The notes: generated from the letters alone by a model not told the origin. 45,267 bases of DNA from Candidatus Nomurabacteria bacterium (GCA_025361085.1 JANYAX010000033.1:1-45267), one strand, 5' to 3'; counted from the stretch's first letter, positions 7,725 to 16,911 are shown. Program-made: numbers and translations.

Positions 7725-10220
7725 ATGAGAAAAATTAAAAAACTTTCATTAAAAAACATTATTTTTATAATTCTCGGCGTCGGGCTTGTTTTTACTGGGG
7801 CTCTTGCGGTTTGGATAAGTACTCTACAAATTCCTGATTTTAAAACATTTACCGAACGAAAAATACAAAGTTCTTCCAAAATTTATGACAGAACTGGTAA
7901 AATTCTGCTTTACGATGTAAACCAAGGAATCAAAAGAACTGTAATCCCCTATGAAGACATGGGCACAAATATTCTAAACGCAACTGTTGCCATCGAAGAC
8001 TCGGAATTTTATCAGCACAAAGGTATCCGCATCACTTCTATAATTCGTGCAACCATTTGGGCAAAATTAACCGGCAGAAAAATTCAAGGAGGCTCAACAA
8101 TCACTCAACAATTGGTTAAAAATACTCTTCTAACCCCGGAGGTTTCTATTTCTCGTAAAATAAAAGAGTGGATTCTGGCAACGAAAATTGAAAAAGTTAT
8201 GAATAAGGATGAAATTCTTGCACTCTATTTGAACGAGGCTCCTTACGGAGGAAATATTTACGGAATAGAAGAAGCATCAAAACTATTTTTTGGCAAAGAA
8301 CCAAAAGAGTTGACCTTGGCTGAGTCAGCATACTTGGCAGCAATTCCTAATGGACCTACATATTATTCTCCATACGGGAAAAATAAAGATAAACTAGATG
8401 AACGAAAAAATCTTGTATTGAAAAGAATGTTGGACGTCAATTTTATAAATGGAGATCAATACAATAAAGCTAAAGCAGAAGTTATCACTTTCTTACCTCA
8501 ACAACCAGTACATATCGCAGCACCACACTTTGTCTTTTTCATTAAAGATTATTTAGAAAAAAAATATGGAGCAAACACACTTGAAAATGGTGGGCTTAAA
8601 ATAATAACAACATTAGATTATGATTTACAAAAAAAGGCAGAAGAAATTGCAAAAACAAACGCTCTAATAAATGAAAAAAACTGGAACGGAAATAATGCTG
8701 CTGTTGTCGTTATTGATCCAAAAACAGGACAGATACTTTCAATGGTTGGTTCGCGTGATTATTTTGATAAAACAATTGATGGCAACTTCAATGTGGCCAC
8801 GGCCGGAAGACAGCCAGGATCATCATTCAAGCCAATTGTATACTCTCTCGCCTTTGAGAAGGGCTATACAGACCAGACGACGTTATTTGATGTAAAGACA
8901 GAGTTCAACGCTTCTTGTAGCCCCACAGGAACGTCTACAGCAACAAACTGCTATACACCAGACGATTATGACAACGCTTTCCGTGGGCCAATGACTCTTC
9001 GTGACGGACTTGCTCAATCAATCAACATTATCGCAGTGAAACTTCTTTATTTGGTTGGAGTTCCTGACGCAATCAAAATGGCTCAAAACCTAGGAATCAC
9101 TACTTTGGTTAATGATCAAAATAGATATGGATTATCACTTGTTATTGGGGGAGGAGAAACCACACTACTAGATATGACTTCTGCTTATAGTGTTTTCTCA
9201 AACAATGGAATAAGAAATCCTTATCAAGGAGTATTAAGTGTCGAAGATGGTAGTGGAAATATGTTTGAAGAGTTCAAATCAAACCCACAAGAAATTCTTA
9301 AACCAAATTCGACTCACATTCTTTCGAATATCCTTTCAGACAACACAGCAAGAACCCCAACCTTTGGTGCTCATTCTGTTTTGGAAATTCCGGGTAGAGA
9401 AGTTGCCGTCAAAACTGGTACCACAAACAACAACAAAGATGCGTGGACTATAGGGTACACTCCATCTGTCGTAGTTGGTGTTTGGGTTGGTAATAATGAC
9501 AATAAACCAATGAAAAAAGGAGGTGCTGCCTTGGCTGGTCCCATATGGAATGGAATAATGAGTGAAGCTCTTAAAAATTTACCAATAGAGTCGTTTGTTA
9601 GACCCGATCTTATAGACACTTCAATCCCACCAATCATTCGTGGCTTTTGGCAGGGAGGAGATACCTTTATCACAGATACTCTTACAAACACCCTAATGAC
9701 AGAATTTACTCCTAAAAATCTCCAAAAAGAAACGTCAATTACAAATGTTCACACAATTCTATATTGGATAGATAAAGACAATCCACTTATTAAAAAAGAA
9801 GGTCAGACAAACGACTCACAATATAATAATTGGGAATATGGGGTACAAGCATGGTGGCAAGCAAATAAAAGTAAATATAAAATTGTGACAAGTGCAGATG
9901 TCCCAACAACATACGATACGATACACACAAAAGAAACTAAACCAACTTTCTCAATAATCGGTATAGAAAACAGAGTTTATGAGAAAAACGAAACAATAAC
10001 AGTTTCAATCACTCCGACAAGTATAAATCCTATTTCGAAAATTGATGTATTTGTAAACAACACTTATATCACCTCTTTGAAAACATTTCCGTTCACAACA
10101 TCTTTTGCTTTAAGTTCTGTCAATGATATATCGAGCATCAATACTTTGAAAGTGATCGGGGTTGACTCACTAGGAAATATGGGGGAACAAACAAATACCT
10201 TTAGTGCAATAACAAATTAA
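7725..10220 (+). CDS. Class A penicillin-binding protein (glycosyltransferase/transpeptidase), PBP1a family
   Basis: 831 aa. An N-terminal membrane anchor (about 11-33) is followed by a GT51 glycosyltransferase with catalytic E91 in AIEDSEFYQHKG and the motif GGSTITQQLVKN. The transpeptidase motifs are S366-S-F-K369 (SxxK), S432-I-N434 (SxN) and K563-T-G-T. A C-terminal region (about 660-831) contains an Ig-like/Big module that probably contacts the wall. Family role: polymerising lipid II into glycan strands and cross-linking the peptides. The TATAAT at 7701-7706 is a possible promoter. Monocistronic, ending at the 10226 terminator. Both active sites look intact. Confidence 0.94.
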   Translation: MRKIKKLSLKNIIFIILGVGLVFTGALAVWISTLQIPDFKTFTERKIQSSSKIYDRTGKILLYDVNQGIKRTVIPYEDMGTNILNATVAIEDSEFYQHKGIRITSIIRATIWAKLTGRKIQGGSTITQQLVKNTLLTPEVSISRKIKEWILATKIEKVMNKDEILALYLNEAPYGGNIYGIEEASKLFFGKEPKELTLAESAYLAAIPNGPTYYSPYGKNKDKLDERKNLVLKRMLDVNFINGDQYNKAKAEVITFLPQQPVHIAAPHFVFFIKDYLEKKYGANTLENGGLKIITTLDYDLQKKAEEIAKTNALINEKNWNGNNAAVVVIDPKTGQILSMVGSRDYFDKTIDGNFNVATAGRQPGSSFKPIVYSLAFEKGYTDQTTLFDVKTEFNASCSPTGTSTATNCYTPDDYDNAFRGPMTLRDGLAQSINIIAVKLLYLVGVPDAIKMAQNLGITTLVNDQNRYGLSLVIGGGETTLLDMTSAYSVFSNNGIRNPYQGVLSVEDGSGNMFEEFKSNPQEILKPNSTHILSNILSDNTARTPTFGAHSVLEIPGREVAVKTGTTNNNKDAWTIGYTPSVVVGVWVGNNDNKPMKKGGAALAGPIWNGIMSEALKNLPIESFVRPDLIDTSIPPIIRGFWQGGDTFITDTLTNTLMTEFTPKNLQKETSITNVHTILYWIDKDNPLIKKEGQTNDSQYNNWEYGVQAWWQANKSKYKIVTSADVPTTYDTIHTKETKPTFSIIGIENRVYEKNETITVSITPTSINPISKIDVFVNNTYITSLKTFPFTTSFALSSVNDISSINTLKVIGVDSLGNMGEQTNTFSAITN

Positions 10221-10225
10221 ACAAT

Positions 10226-10255
10226 AAAAAACTGCTTCCAATGAAGCAGTTTTTT
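10226..10255. terminator. Bidirectional terminator between PBP gene and dciA-like gene
   Basis: Arms AAAAAACTGCTTC / GAAGCAGTTTTTT with a 4-nt loop. The right arm overlaps the stop codon of the leftward dciA-like gene by two bases. Confidence 0.93.
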
Positions 10256-10517
10256 ATTTAATGTCTATAAAATTATTTGAGGGAAGAAGGTTTTTTAGTT
10301 TATCTAGAATTTGTTTTTTATGCATCATAACTTCACACCTAAGGGCTGGAGATGCCTGCACATGTATATACCCTGATTTTATTTTTACTAATTGATTGTC
10401 TACTTTATGGCAAATCTCATCAGAAATTGTTTTCATCACAATTTCTTTTGTTTCTTCTTTTTGACAAATTATTTTTTTAAATTTATCTAAAAAAATTGTA
10501 ATGTGATTATAATCCAT
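10254..10517 (-). CDS. DciA/DUF721-like protein, probable replicative helicase loader factor
   Basis: 87 aa. The core VKIKSGYIHVQASPALRCEV, followed by MMHKKQILDKLKNLL, matches the DUF721/DciA signature: a short beta strand reading like 'gxLyVhvxspaw', then a helix with 'lkxxIlxxLn'. DciA interacts with the replicative helicase DnaB in bacteria that lack DnaC or DnaI. The gene starts 6 nt after dnaN, last in a dnaA-dnaN-dciA run beside the origin, which supports the replication role. It is short even for the family. Similarity was judged from the pattern only. Confidence 0.6.
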   Translation of the reverse strand: MDYNHITIFLDKFKKIICQKEETKEIVMKTISDEICHKVDNQLVKIKSGYIHVQASPALRCEVMMHKKQILDKLKNLLPSNNFIDIK

Positions 10518-10523
10518 ATTATT

Positions 10524-11621
10524 TTATCTATTCATAGGCATTACTAAATACATAAATGATGTATCCCCCACACCCCTGATAATCATAGCTCTATTATTAC
10601 TCGTCAATTCAATACTCAAACTATCTCCACTTATTGATTGGAAGCAATCTAAAATATATTTATAATTGAAGTTAGCCGAGACATCTTCACCAGATAAAGC
10701 TCCAGTAAGAAGTGTGGTATTCTCACCGATATCGGTATTCTTTGATTCGATCTCAAAAACTTTATCTTCTGGTTTAATTGTAACAACAACTTGATTAAAT
10801 TTATCAGAAAAAACGTTTGAAATTTTTAATGAAGAAATAAAATCTTGTTTCAAAACAACTGCTTTAGTAGTTGGATTTTTAGGAATAATTTGTTTGTAGT
10901 CTGGAAAACTACCATCAACAACACGAGATGTTAGATATGTATTCTCTGTGGCAAAAGAAATCTGATTTTTTTGTAGTGTTATTTTTACATCCTCTTCCAC
11001 ATTATCAAAAACTTTTATTATCTCGGTTACGTTTTTAAATGGAATTAATATACCACCAAAATTTAATTTCTGTTTTACTTTTATCTTCTTTTCCGCGAGA
11101 CGGAATGAGTCTGTAGAAACAAACACCAGCATATCATCTTCTGGATATATATAAACACTTCCAATTTCAGGTTTTATTTCTGAAATAGAAGCACTATAAT
11201 AAACAGCCTTAACTCCTTCGATAAATTTTCTTGTTGGTATCAATAGTTCCTCACCTTCTACGATTGGAATAGTAGGAAAATCTTCATGAGAAATACTTTT
11301 CAATAAAATAGTACTGGCTTTTGTTTTAACCAATAGGTTCCCATTAATTAATTCAAACTTAACAAGAAGATCACCCTGTAAAACAGAAAACAATGATGAT
11401 AAAATATCACCTCGAACAGCAACAACTCCTTCTTTCTCTACTTTTGCAGGTATTTCTATTTCAATTCCGATATTTAGATTGGTAGCTCGTAGTTTTAATG
11501 TTTTTCCTGTCGCAACCCAAAGAACAGAACCAAGTACAGGAAGAGTTAAATTTTTACCAGTAATTCTTTCTACTAAAACCAGGGCTTTTTTTATTTTATC
11601 TATTGAGCATTCTATTTTCAT
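10524..11621 (-). CDS. dnaN: DNA polymerase III beta sliding clamp
   Basis: 365 aa, normal clamp length, with the three-fold repeated clamp fold. Recognisable blocks are MKIECSIDKIKKALVLVERI, LPVLGSVLW, the middle-domain VDGSFPDYKQIIP and the C-terminal YLVMPMNR (family tail 'vMPmR'). The ring dimer tethers polymerase to DNA. It is second in the leftward dnaA-dnaN-dciA order. A TATAAT lies 11 nt before the ATG, giving a very short leader, and the DnaA-box variant TTATACACA (11659-11651, minus strand) lies in the same promoter region, so DnaA control is plausible. Confidence 0.95.
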   Translation of the reverse strand: MKIECSIDKIKKALVLVERITGKNLTLPVLGSVLWVATGKTLKLRATNLNIGIEIEIPAKVEKEGVVAVRGDILSSLFSVLQGDLLVKFELINGNLLVKTKASTILLKSISHEDFPTIPIVEGEELLIPTRKFIEGVKAVYYSASISEIKPEIGSVYIYPEDDMLVFVSTDSFRLAEKKIKVKQKLNFGGILIPFKNVTEIIKVFDNVEEDVKITLQKNQISFATENTYLTSRVVDGSFPDYKQIIPKNPTTKAVVLKQDFISSLKISNVFSDKFNQVVVTIKPEDKVFEIESKNTDIGENTTLLTGALSGEDVSANFNYKYILDCFQSISGDSLSIELTSNNRAMIIRGVGDTSFMYLVMPMNR

Positions 11622-11855
11622 AATTCTTCGACATTATAGTTTTCCTATTATGTGTATAATTATCTATTAATAATTTATTACTACTATTATCACTGTGGAT
11701 ATGTGAATTACTTTTTTAATTAATAAAAACAAGTATCTTTTTCGAAAATTTTTTTTTCTAATAATTTTAACTTGTTAATTAATCCTCTTATTTTTCTAAA
11801 TCAAATATTTATCCACATTTTACTCTTCTTTAATAACACCTTTTCCACACACTTA
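11622..11855. other. oriC: Probable chromosomal replication origin (oriC), dnaN-dnaA gap
   Basis: 234 nt of very AT-rich DNA. DnaA boxes: a perfect TTATCCACA at 11809-11817, TTTTCCACA at 11841-11849 (8/9), ATATCCACA on the minus strand at 11702-11694 (8/9), and TTATACACA on the minus strand at 11659-11651. A run of DnaA-trios starts four nt after the 11694 box (separate entry), then AT-rich DNA continues toward dnaN. The flanking gene order rpmH-dnaA-dnaN, with transcription directed away from the rpmH-dnaA gap, is the classic bacterial arrangement. A further ATATCCACA (13298-13290, minus strand) lies in the dnaA-rpmH gap. Confidence 0.85.
11675..11702 (-). promoter_or_regulatory. DnaA-trio element adjoining a DnaA box (basal unwinding element)
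   Basis: Minus strand: ATATCCACA (11702-11694), spacer GTGA, then five consecutive trios TAA TAG TAG TAA TAA (11689-11675). Trios of the form 5'-TA(G/A)-3' beside a DnaA box are the known element on which DnaA opens the strands, and they point towards dnaN as in Bacillus. Confidence 0.7.
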
Positions 11856-13220
11856 TTATTTGAACATTATTCTAATCTTTTCTATTTCTTGTAGAAGCGA
11901 CGGGTCGGTTTTTAGGTCAGCTTTTATTTTCAAATGAGAGTGAATTACTGTTGTGTGATCTCTGTCTCCTAATTTTTGTCCAATCAAAGGATATGAAATA
12001 TTGAAATCTTCTCGTAATAGGTACATTGCAACCTGACGGGCTCGAACTATTTCTTTTCTTCTCGTTTTTTCATAGATGACATCTTCAGAAAGGTTATAGT
12101 GGTTTGCAACAATCTGCACAATATCTTTAATCGCAACTGTTTTCTTTGGTTTGATATTATTTTTAATAAGTGATTTTACTTCAATTAATGACAGTGCTCT
12201 GTTTTTCAATTGAGATTGGCAAATAACGGTATTTAAACTTCCCTCTAGTTCACGAATATTACCTTCAAGTATTTCTGCTAAATAAGAAACAATCTCTGGT
12301 TCCATTATGCAATTAGTCGATTCAAATTTTGCTTTTATTATTGCTACTCGCGATTCATAATCCGGTTCTATTATTTGGACTGTCATTCCTGAAGCAAACC
12401 TAGACTGAAGTCTGTCCTCAAGGCCTTGGATAAAATTGGGATGTTTATCAGAAGAAAAGATTATTTGTTTGTTGTTCTCATATAAAGTATTGAAAAGGTG
12501 GAATAATTCTTCTTGGGTTTTGTCTTTACCAGAGATGAACTGGATATCATCCATTATTATTACATCATATTTTCTGTATTTTTCTTTGAAGGAGTTCGGA
12601 TTTTTGTTTTGGATTGAATTTATATAATCAATAGTGAATTTTTCTAAACTCACATAGTAAACTTTCTTGTGCGGGTGTTTTATTTTGATGGTATTCCCTA
12701 TTGCTTGTATCATGTGTGTCTTTCCGAGCCCGGTGCCACCATAAACAAAGAAAGGGTTATAGTTTTGCCCAGGGTTAGAGATTATTGCTTGTGCAACGGC
12801 ATAGGCGAGCTCATTGAAAGGGCCGACAATAAAAGAATTGAAGTTGTATTTTGGATTTAGATTATCATCTTTATTGATATATAAATCATTTAATGGGAAC
12901 TCCTTGTTTATATTGGCATGGATTTTTGATGTTATTCTGTCGTTAATTTTTATGTCATCTGGTGTTCTTGTTTCTTGTTTATGTATGACATACTCAATAC
13001 TACGGATATTATCTTCATATCCCATAAGGGTTTTAATGACCATTTTGTGAAATTTATTATATAACCAATCTTTGACAAACTCATTTGGGACGCCAACGTA
13101 AATAACCCCAGAATCTTCTTTAATGATAGAGGTATTTTTGAACCAAGTAGTGAAATTGGCTTTTGAAATATTTAATTCAATTTCTGATAAGCATTTGTTC
13201 CAGAGACTTTTTGTATCCAT
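11856..13220 (-). CDS. dnaA: Chromosomal replication initiator DnaA
   Basis: 454 aa from the ATG at 13220 (MDTKSLWNK). A longer frame opens at 13256, but a TATAAT at 13235-13230 lies inside that extension, and [20 protein letters not shown] matches the usual DnaA start. Domain I spans about 1-75, followed by a linker and the AAA+ domain with Walker A GGTGLGKT (161-168) and Walker B IIMDDIQF (D224/D225). The C-terminal DNA-binding helix-turn-helix ends with [12 protein letters not shown]. DnaA binds the boxes in the flanking gaps, melts oriC and recruits DnaB. The predicted mRNA is leaderless or nearly so. Confidence 0.96.
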   Translation of the reverse strand: MDTKSLWNKCLSEIELNISKANFTTWFKNTSIIKEDSGVIYVGVPNEFVKDWLYNKFHKMVIKTLMGYEDNIRSIEYVIHKQETRTPDDIKINDRITSKIHANINKEFPLNDLYINKDDNLNPKYNFNSFIVGPFNELAYAVAQAIISNPGQNYNPFFVYGGTGLGKTHMIQAIGNTIKIKHPHKKVYYVSLEKFTIDYINSIQNKNPNSFKEKYRKYDVIIMDDIQFISGKDKTQEELFHLFNTLYENNKQIIFSSDKHPNFIQGLEDRLQSRFASGMTVQIIEPDYESRVAIIKAKFESTNCIMEPEIVSYLAEILEGNIRELEGSLNTVICQSQLKNRALSLIEVKSLIKNNIKPKKTVAIKDIVQIVANHYNLSEDVIYEKTRRKEIVRARQVAMYLLREDFNISYPLIGQKLGDRDHTTVIHSHLKIKADLKTDPSLLQEIEKIRIMFK

Positions 13221-13229
13221 ATGGTGTAT

Positions 13230-13256
13230 ATTATACATTGTTTTTTGAGATGGCAA
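13230..13256 (-). promoter_or_regulatory. dnaA promoter, nearly leaderless
   Basis: Minus strand: TTGCCA (13256-13251), a 15-nt spacer and a perfect TATAAT (13235-13230), then 9 nt to the ATG at 13220. A start about 7 nt downstream leaves a leader of only one to three nt. The 15-nt spacer is short. Confidence 0.55.
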
Positions 13257-13289
13257 TAATTACACCTCTTGATAACAGTGTTAATATCG

Positions 13290-13342
13290 TGTGGATATGT
13301 TTTTTAGCACATATTGCTTTATTGTCTAATATAGTATATATT
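13290..13342 (+). promoter_or_regulatory. rpmH promoter and nearby DnaA box
   Basis: TTGCTT (13314-13319), 17-nt spacer and TATATT (13337-13342) end 6 nt before the rpmH ATG, again implying little or no leader. TGTGGATAT (13290-13298) is an 8/9 DnaA box between the divergent dnaA and rpmH starts, where DnaA could repress or time both. Confidence 0.4.
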
Positions 13343-13348
13343 TTTATC

Positions 13349-13489
13349 ATGTCTCAAACATATCAACCAAATAGAAGGAAAAGAGCAAAAACCCATGGAT
13401 TTCTTGTTCGTACCAAAACTAAAAATGGTAAAAAAGTAAATCAAGCACGACGCCGAAAGGGTCGAGCCAATGTTTCCATAAAGAAATAA
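13349..13489 (+). CDS. rpmH: Ribosomal protein bL34
   Basis: 46 aa, very basic: [20 protein letters not shown], then a tail with RRRKGR, all diagnostic of bL34. An open frame runs upstream from 13163, but the conserved N-terminus fixes the start at 13349. bL34 is part of the large ribosomal subunit. It is first in the rightward rpmH-rnpA-yidD-yidC-jag run; rnpA starts 2 nt after its stop. Confidence 0.96.
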   Translation: MSQTYQPNRRKRAKTHGFLVRTKTKNGKKVNQARRRKGRANVSIKK

Positions 13490-13491
13490 AC

Positions 13492-13815
13492 ATGCTTCCA
13501 AAGAAAAAGCGGGTTACAAAAGAAATTTTCCAAAATCTAATGGACGGCGGGAAAACCTTTTCTACCCCGCTTTTTCTATTTCGTTTTGATAAAAGTGATC
13601 TACCCAAATACGCCTTTGTCGCCCCAAAAGGGATATTCAAAAGTGCTGTTAAAAGGAATAAATATAGGAGAATTGGCTATAATATAATACGTTTTATCTC
13701 AGTAAGGGTAGGAATGGGTGTTTTTATTTATAAAAAACAAGCTTTAATGGCAACAACTGAAGAAATCAAAGAAAATATCCTATTTATTCTAAAAAAGGCC
13801 GATATATATAGATAA
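13492..13815 (+). CDS. rnpA: RNase P protein component
   Basis: 107 aa, basic. The hallmark block is AVKRNKYRRIGYNIIR, corresponding to the family RNR motif, with KRVTKEIFQNLMDGGKTF at the N-terminus. The family protein assists the RNase P RNA in removing 5' leaders from pre-tRNAs; no RNase P RNA gene was seen in the window. Position directly after rpmH is conserved across bacteria. Confidence 0.93.
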   Translation: MLPKKKRVTKEIFQNLMDGGKTFSTPLFLFRFDKSDLPKYAFVAPKGIFKSAVKRNKYRRIGYNIIRFISVRVGMGVFIYKKQALMATTEEIKENILFILKKADIYR

Positions 13816-13856
13816 ATTACAAATACGCACAAAATATGCTTATTTATCAATGGATT

Positions 13857-14063
13857 ATGAAAAAAGTCATTATTTTCATCATTAATATATATCAAAAAAC
13901 CCCACTTAGGGCCCATTCTTCGTGTGTATTTTTGCCTACATGTTCTGAATATACCAAGCAAGCTGTACAGAAATATGGTTCTTTGGGAGGGTTAGGACGT
14001 GGTTTTATTAGGATTTGTCGATGTCATCCATGGCAAAAAACCCACTACGATCCACTTAAATGA
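13857..14063 (+). CDS. yidD: Membrane protein insertion efficiency factor YidD
   Basis: 68 aa from the ATG at 13857 (MKKVIIFIINIYQK). An upstream ATG at 13836 adds seven residues but is less likely. The family signature is intact: PLRAHSSCVFLPTCSEYTKQ, then the GSLGGLGRG stretch and RICRCHPWQ. YidD assists YidC-mediated membrane insertion. It lies between rnpA and yidC, the standard order. Confidence 0.93.
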   Translation: MKKVIIFIINIYQKTPLRAHSSCVFLPTCSEYTKQAVQKYGSLGGLGRGFIRICRCHPWQKTHYDPLK

Positions 14064-14136
14064 GAAAAGGAAGTTAATTCTCACGCGCTATTAATAAAAA
14101 TTTTGATTTTTAAACCTTTTCATATACAATAGATCC

Positions 14137-14886
14137 ATGATTAACACATTATGGAATGCTATATTCTATCAACCAATATATAACGTCCTGATTTTCATTA
14201 TAAACCACATTACTTTCGGCGATGTTGGTTTTGCTATTATTTTAGTTACAATCATTGTTAAATTAATACTCTCTCCCCTAACAAAGAAATCAATCCGTAG
14301 TCAGGTTCTCATGAAGAAAATGGAACCAGAAATAAAACAAATAAAAAAAGATTTTCCAAACAAAGAAGAACAAGCTAAAAAAACTTTTGAATTATACAAA
14401 AAATATGGGACAAATCCTTTCTCTGGATGTCTTGTTGTGCTTATTCAACTACCAGTCATCCTGGCACTGTATTCCGTCTTTTATAAAGGTTTATCTATAG
14501 ACCCAAGTAAAGTTTATTCATTCATTCAAATCCCCGCTACCCTTCACACAAACTTCTTGGGTTTGATAGAAATGAGTAGTAAGAGTATTTTCCTTGGAAT
14601 TTTTGCTGGTGTAACACAATTTATCCAAGGGTATTTGTCTATTCCAGTTAAGTCAAAGAAAATCGAAATTGTAAAAGAGGTAGGAAAACCTGAAGAACCA
14701 AAAACATTTCAAGAACAACTTTCTGATAGTATGCAGATGAATGTTCGTTATATTTTACCAGTCTTCATTGCCTTTATCGCATGGAAAATATCTGCGGCAG
14801 TTGCAATATATTGGATTGTGAGTAATATATTTACTATCGTTCAAGAATGGTATATCAGGAGGCAGTTGTCACAAAATACGATTTAA
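14137..14886 (+). CDS. yidC: Membrane protein insertase YidC/Oxa1
   Basis: 249 aa, the short form without the large periplasmic domain of Gram-negatives. Multiple membrane helices; characteristic blocks are GFAIILVTIIVKLILSPLTK, the amphipathic region rich in Lys/Glu, GCLVVLIQLPVILALYSVFY and a last segment AVAIYWIVSNIFTIVQEWYI. The Arg in SIRSQVLMKKMEPEI may be the conserved positively charged groove residue of the family. It inserts proteins into the membrane with or without SecYEG. It is followed 30 nt later by the jag-like gene. Confidence 0.95.
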   Translation: MINTLWNAIFYQPIYNVLIFIINHITFGDVGFAIILVTIIVKLILSPLTKKSIRSQVLMKKMEPEIKQIKKDFPNKEEQAKKTFELYKKYGTNPFSGCLVVLIQLPVILALYSVFYKGLSIDPSKVYSFIQIPATLHTNFLGLIEMSSKSIFLGIFAGVTQFIQGYLSIPVKSKKIEIVKEVGKPEEPKTFQEQLSDSMQMNVRYILPVFIAFIAWKISAAVAIYWIVSNIFTIVQEWYIRRQLSQNTI

Positions 14887-14916
14887 ATATCAATATTAAA
14901 TAATAAATTAAGAATT

Positions 14917-15390
14917 ATGCACCAAGATAAAATCAAAGAAACTATAGAGCAAATATTTAAACACACATCGTGTGCTATTACTAAACTCGAGTTTTCAGAT
15001 GACAACGGAATGCTTTGGTGTATGATAGAAACTCCTGATTCAAGTTACATTATCGGACGTGATGGAGAAACATTACGTTCTCTTAACCATTTAGTTCAAA
15101 AAATTGTTGAAAAAGATATAATTGGCGAGGAGGAAGGAAGAGGGCCAAATGTTTTCATTGATGTAAATGGATATCAAAAGAAACGTTTTGAAAATTTGAA
15201 AAATATTGCACACATGATGGCTGAACGCGCTCGATATTTCAAAAGCAATATTGAGATTGACCCAATGCCGGCCTATGAAAGAAAGATTATTCACATGTAT
15301 CTAGAAGGAGCTAAAGATATCAAAACTGAATCAGAAGGATATGGTCCAACCCGCAGAGTGGTAATCAAATACGTAGATAATACACTATAA
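14917..15390 (+). CDS. Jag/KhpB-like KH-R3H RNA-binding protein
   Basis: 157 aa. A KH-type domain with the GxxG-like loop IIGRDGETLRSLNHLVQKI (about 47-65) is followed by an R3H domain (AERARYF through DPMPAYERKIIHMYL and GPTRRVVI). The N-terminal Jag_N domain of longer homologues is absent. Family members bind RNA and affect cell-wall synthesis and division in Firmicutes. The position after yidC is strongly conserved. Confidence 0.9.
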   Translation: MHQDKIKETIEQIFKHTSCAITKLEFSDDNGMLWCMIETPDSSYIIGRDGETLRSLNHLVQKIVEKDIIGEEEGRGPNVFIDVNGYQKKRFENLKNIAHMMAERARYFKSNIEIDPMPAYERKIIHMYLEGAKDIKTESEGYGPTRRVVIKYVDNTL

Positions 15391-15392
15391 TT

Positions 15393-15424
15393 AAAAATCC
15401 CCAGAAGTCATCTGGGGATTTTTA
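15393..15424. terminator. Bidirectional terminator between jag-like gene and the secretion operon
   Basis: The stem AAAAATCCCCAGA / TCTGGGGATTTTT with a 5-nt loop gives T-runs in both directions. It closes both the rightward origin cluster and the leftward secretion locus (stop at 15433). Confidence 0.95.
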
Positions 15425-15432
15425 TTTCTTAC

Positions 15433-16908
15433 TTATTTTAGATCTAAACTCCACAATGTCGAATCTTTTTTATTTACAAAGAATAGAGTGTCTTCATTGT
15501 CACTTAAAAACATTTTAGTTGCATCTATTGGGGTTTCTCGCATCGAGTTTGCTATAGTCGAGATGTCCCCTGTCGTAGAATCGATTAGTACAAAATAATC
15601 GTCAAAAGATATAAGCCCTTTATACCAAATGTCAGGATATTGATTACCATTTATAGCATTTGGTAAAGCACAAAAAATATTTGTCGTATTGTTTGACCAA
15701 ACACACTTCTCTGGCAAACCATATATACCTAAATCTTTTGTTGTGTGACTTTTAGTGTCAAATATTTTAAGGCGAGGGCCAGCTCCAGTAGATTCACTAT
15801 ATAAGACCGAATAACCATTTTGGTTAACTAAAGTGGTAAGACCTTTTATTCCACCAAAAACCTTAGATGTTGTTTGGTTTTTTGTATTTAGTAAAAAAAT
15901 ATCACCACCTACCCCATAAGAAGCTTTTGTAGTTAAATATATGTCTTTATTTGTTGCCCACTGTGATAACCACTCTGTAAGTGGAGATGTAAATACAGTA
16001 TCAATTTTTGTGTTACCAAATATTCTAATTTTACCTACTACTCCGCTATCATTTTCTTCTAAGTAAAAAAACTTATCTTTATCTGGAGACAAACTCAAGT
16101 CTGAAATTCCTTCTGGTAGGAATTCACCAGCTGTTGCGCCAAGTGTTGAGACAAAGCTGCTTATTTTATTTTCAGAAGAAACATATCTAAAGACTATAGT
16201 ATTACCTAGCCCGTTGAAGAAAGATTCATAAATACTCGGTATTGTCGAGTTTGAAATCTTTTCCTCTATTTTTTTATCTAAAAACATTTTATATATGTGG
16301 CCATTTGCCCTTTCGACATATCTCAATGATGGAACTAATTCATACTGGTTTTTATCAGCTACTGTGGTTATTACTGTTTTTATGAGCAATGGAGCCGTTT
16401 CGGAGTCTATTGTTCCTGTAGTTGTAAGACCTTTTAATTTTTGGAAATCCTCAATTGCTTGTGTTACTTTTTTGCCAAAATTCCCATCTACCACAAGAGG
16501 AGGATTTAAAGAAAGAGTGTTGTTTAAAAATATTTGAATTTCTTTTCTTCCGTTTTGGTCTTTAGGATCTAGTATCACAGTTTTTGTTTCTGGAACAACA
16601 GGAGTTTCTTTAATTAAAGGTCTTTTATCTTCAAAAAAAGAAGCGCCAGATACTGCAAAGTTTGTTATTTGGTGGAATGAGGTTTTTGCTTGAGACCCTT
16701 CTAGATCTGGGTTATTTGTTGTTTGCCCACTATTATTGTCACTTGGGTTTTGTGCCCCAGAATTGAATGGATTTAAATTTTGATACCAAGTAGCTGGATT
16801 ACTAGTAGTCGCTGGATTCTTTTTATTTATTAATGAAAAAATTATAAAGATTATTACTCCTATGATAACAAATGTTGATACAAAAATGATTATAGTTTTT
16901 TTTGACAT
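15433..16908 (-). CDS. Membrane-anchored protein with peptidoglycan-binding domain
   Basis: 491 aa. A single N-terminal membrane helix (about 5-27) is followed by a Pro/Asn/Ser-rich linker (30-75). A PG_binding_1-like domain spans about 117-175 (EIQIFLNN, VVDGNFGKKVTQAIEDFQKLKG, TGTIDSETA). A long C-terminal domain (about 190-491) has repeated beta-strand elements with WATNKDIYL-, GVGGDIFLLNTK- and WSNNTTNIFC-type blades, consistent with a beta-propeller. Last gene of the secretion locus, 3 nt after the NlpC/P60 fusion. Likely anchors or senses the wall near the channel. The propeller call is inference. Confidence 0.7.
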   Translation of the reverse strand: MSKKTIIIFVSTFVIIGVIIFIIFSLINKKNPATTSNPATWYQNLNPFNSGAQNPSDNNSGQTTNNPDLEGSQAKTSFHQITNFAVSGASFFEDKRPLIKETPVVPETKTVILDPKDQNGRKEIQIFLNNTLSLNPPLVVDGNFGKKVTQAIEDFQKLKGLTTTGTIDSETAPLLIKTVITTVADKNQYELVPSLRYVERANGHIYKMFLDKKIEEKISNSTIPSIYESFFNGLGNTIVFRYVSSENKISSFVSTLGATAGEFLPEGISDLSLSPDKDKFFYLEENDSGVVGKIRIFGNTKIDTVFTSPLTEWLSQWATNKDIYLTTKASYGVGGDIFLLNTKNQTTSKVFGGIKGLTTLVNQNGYSVLYSESTGAGPRLKIFDTKSHTTKDLGIYGLPEKCVWSNNTTNIFCALPNAINGNQYPDIWYKGLISFDDYFVLIDSTTGDISTIANSMRETPIDATKMFLSDNEDTLFFVNKKDSTLWSLDLK

Positions 16909-16911
16909 AAA

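Noticed and set aside
13221-13256. Longer dnaA start ([12 protein letters not shown])
   Set aside because: The -10 box TATAAT lies inside this extension, and the family N-terminus begins at MDTKSLWNK.
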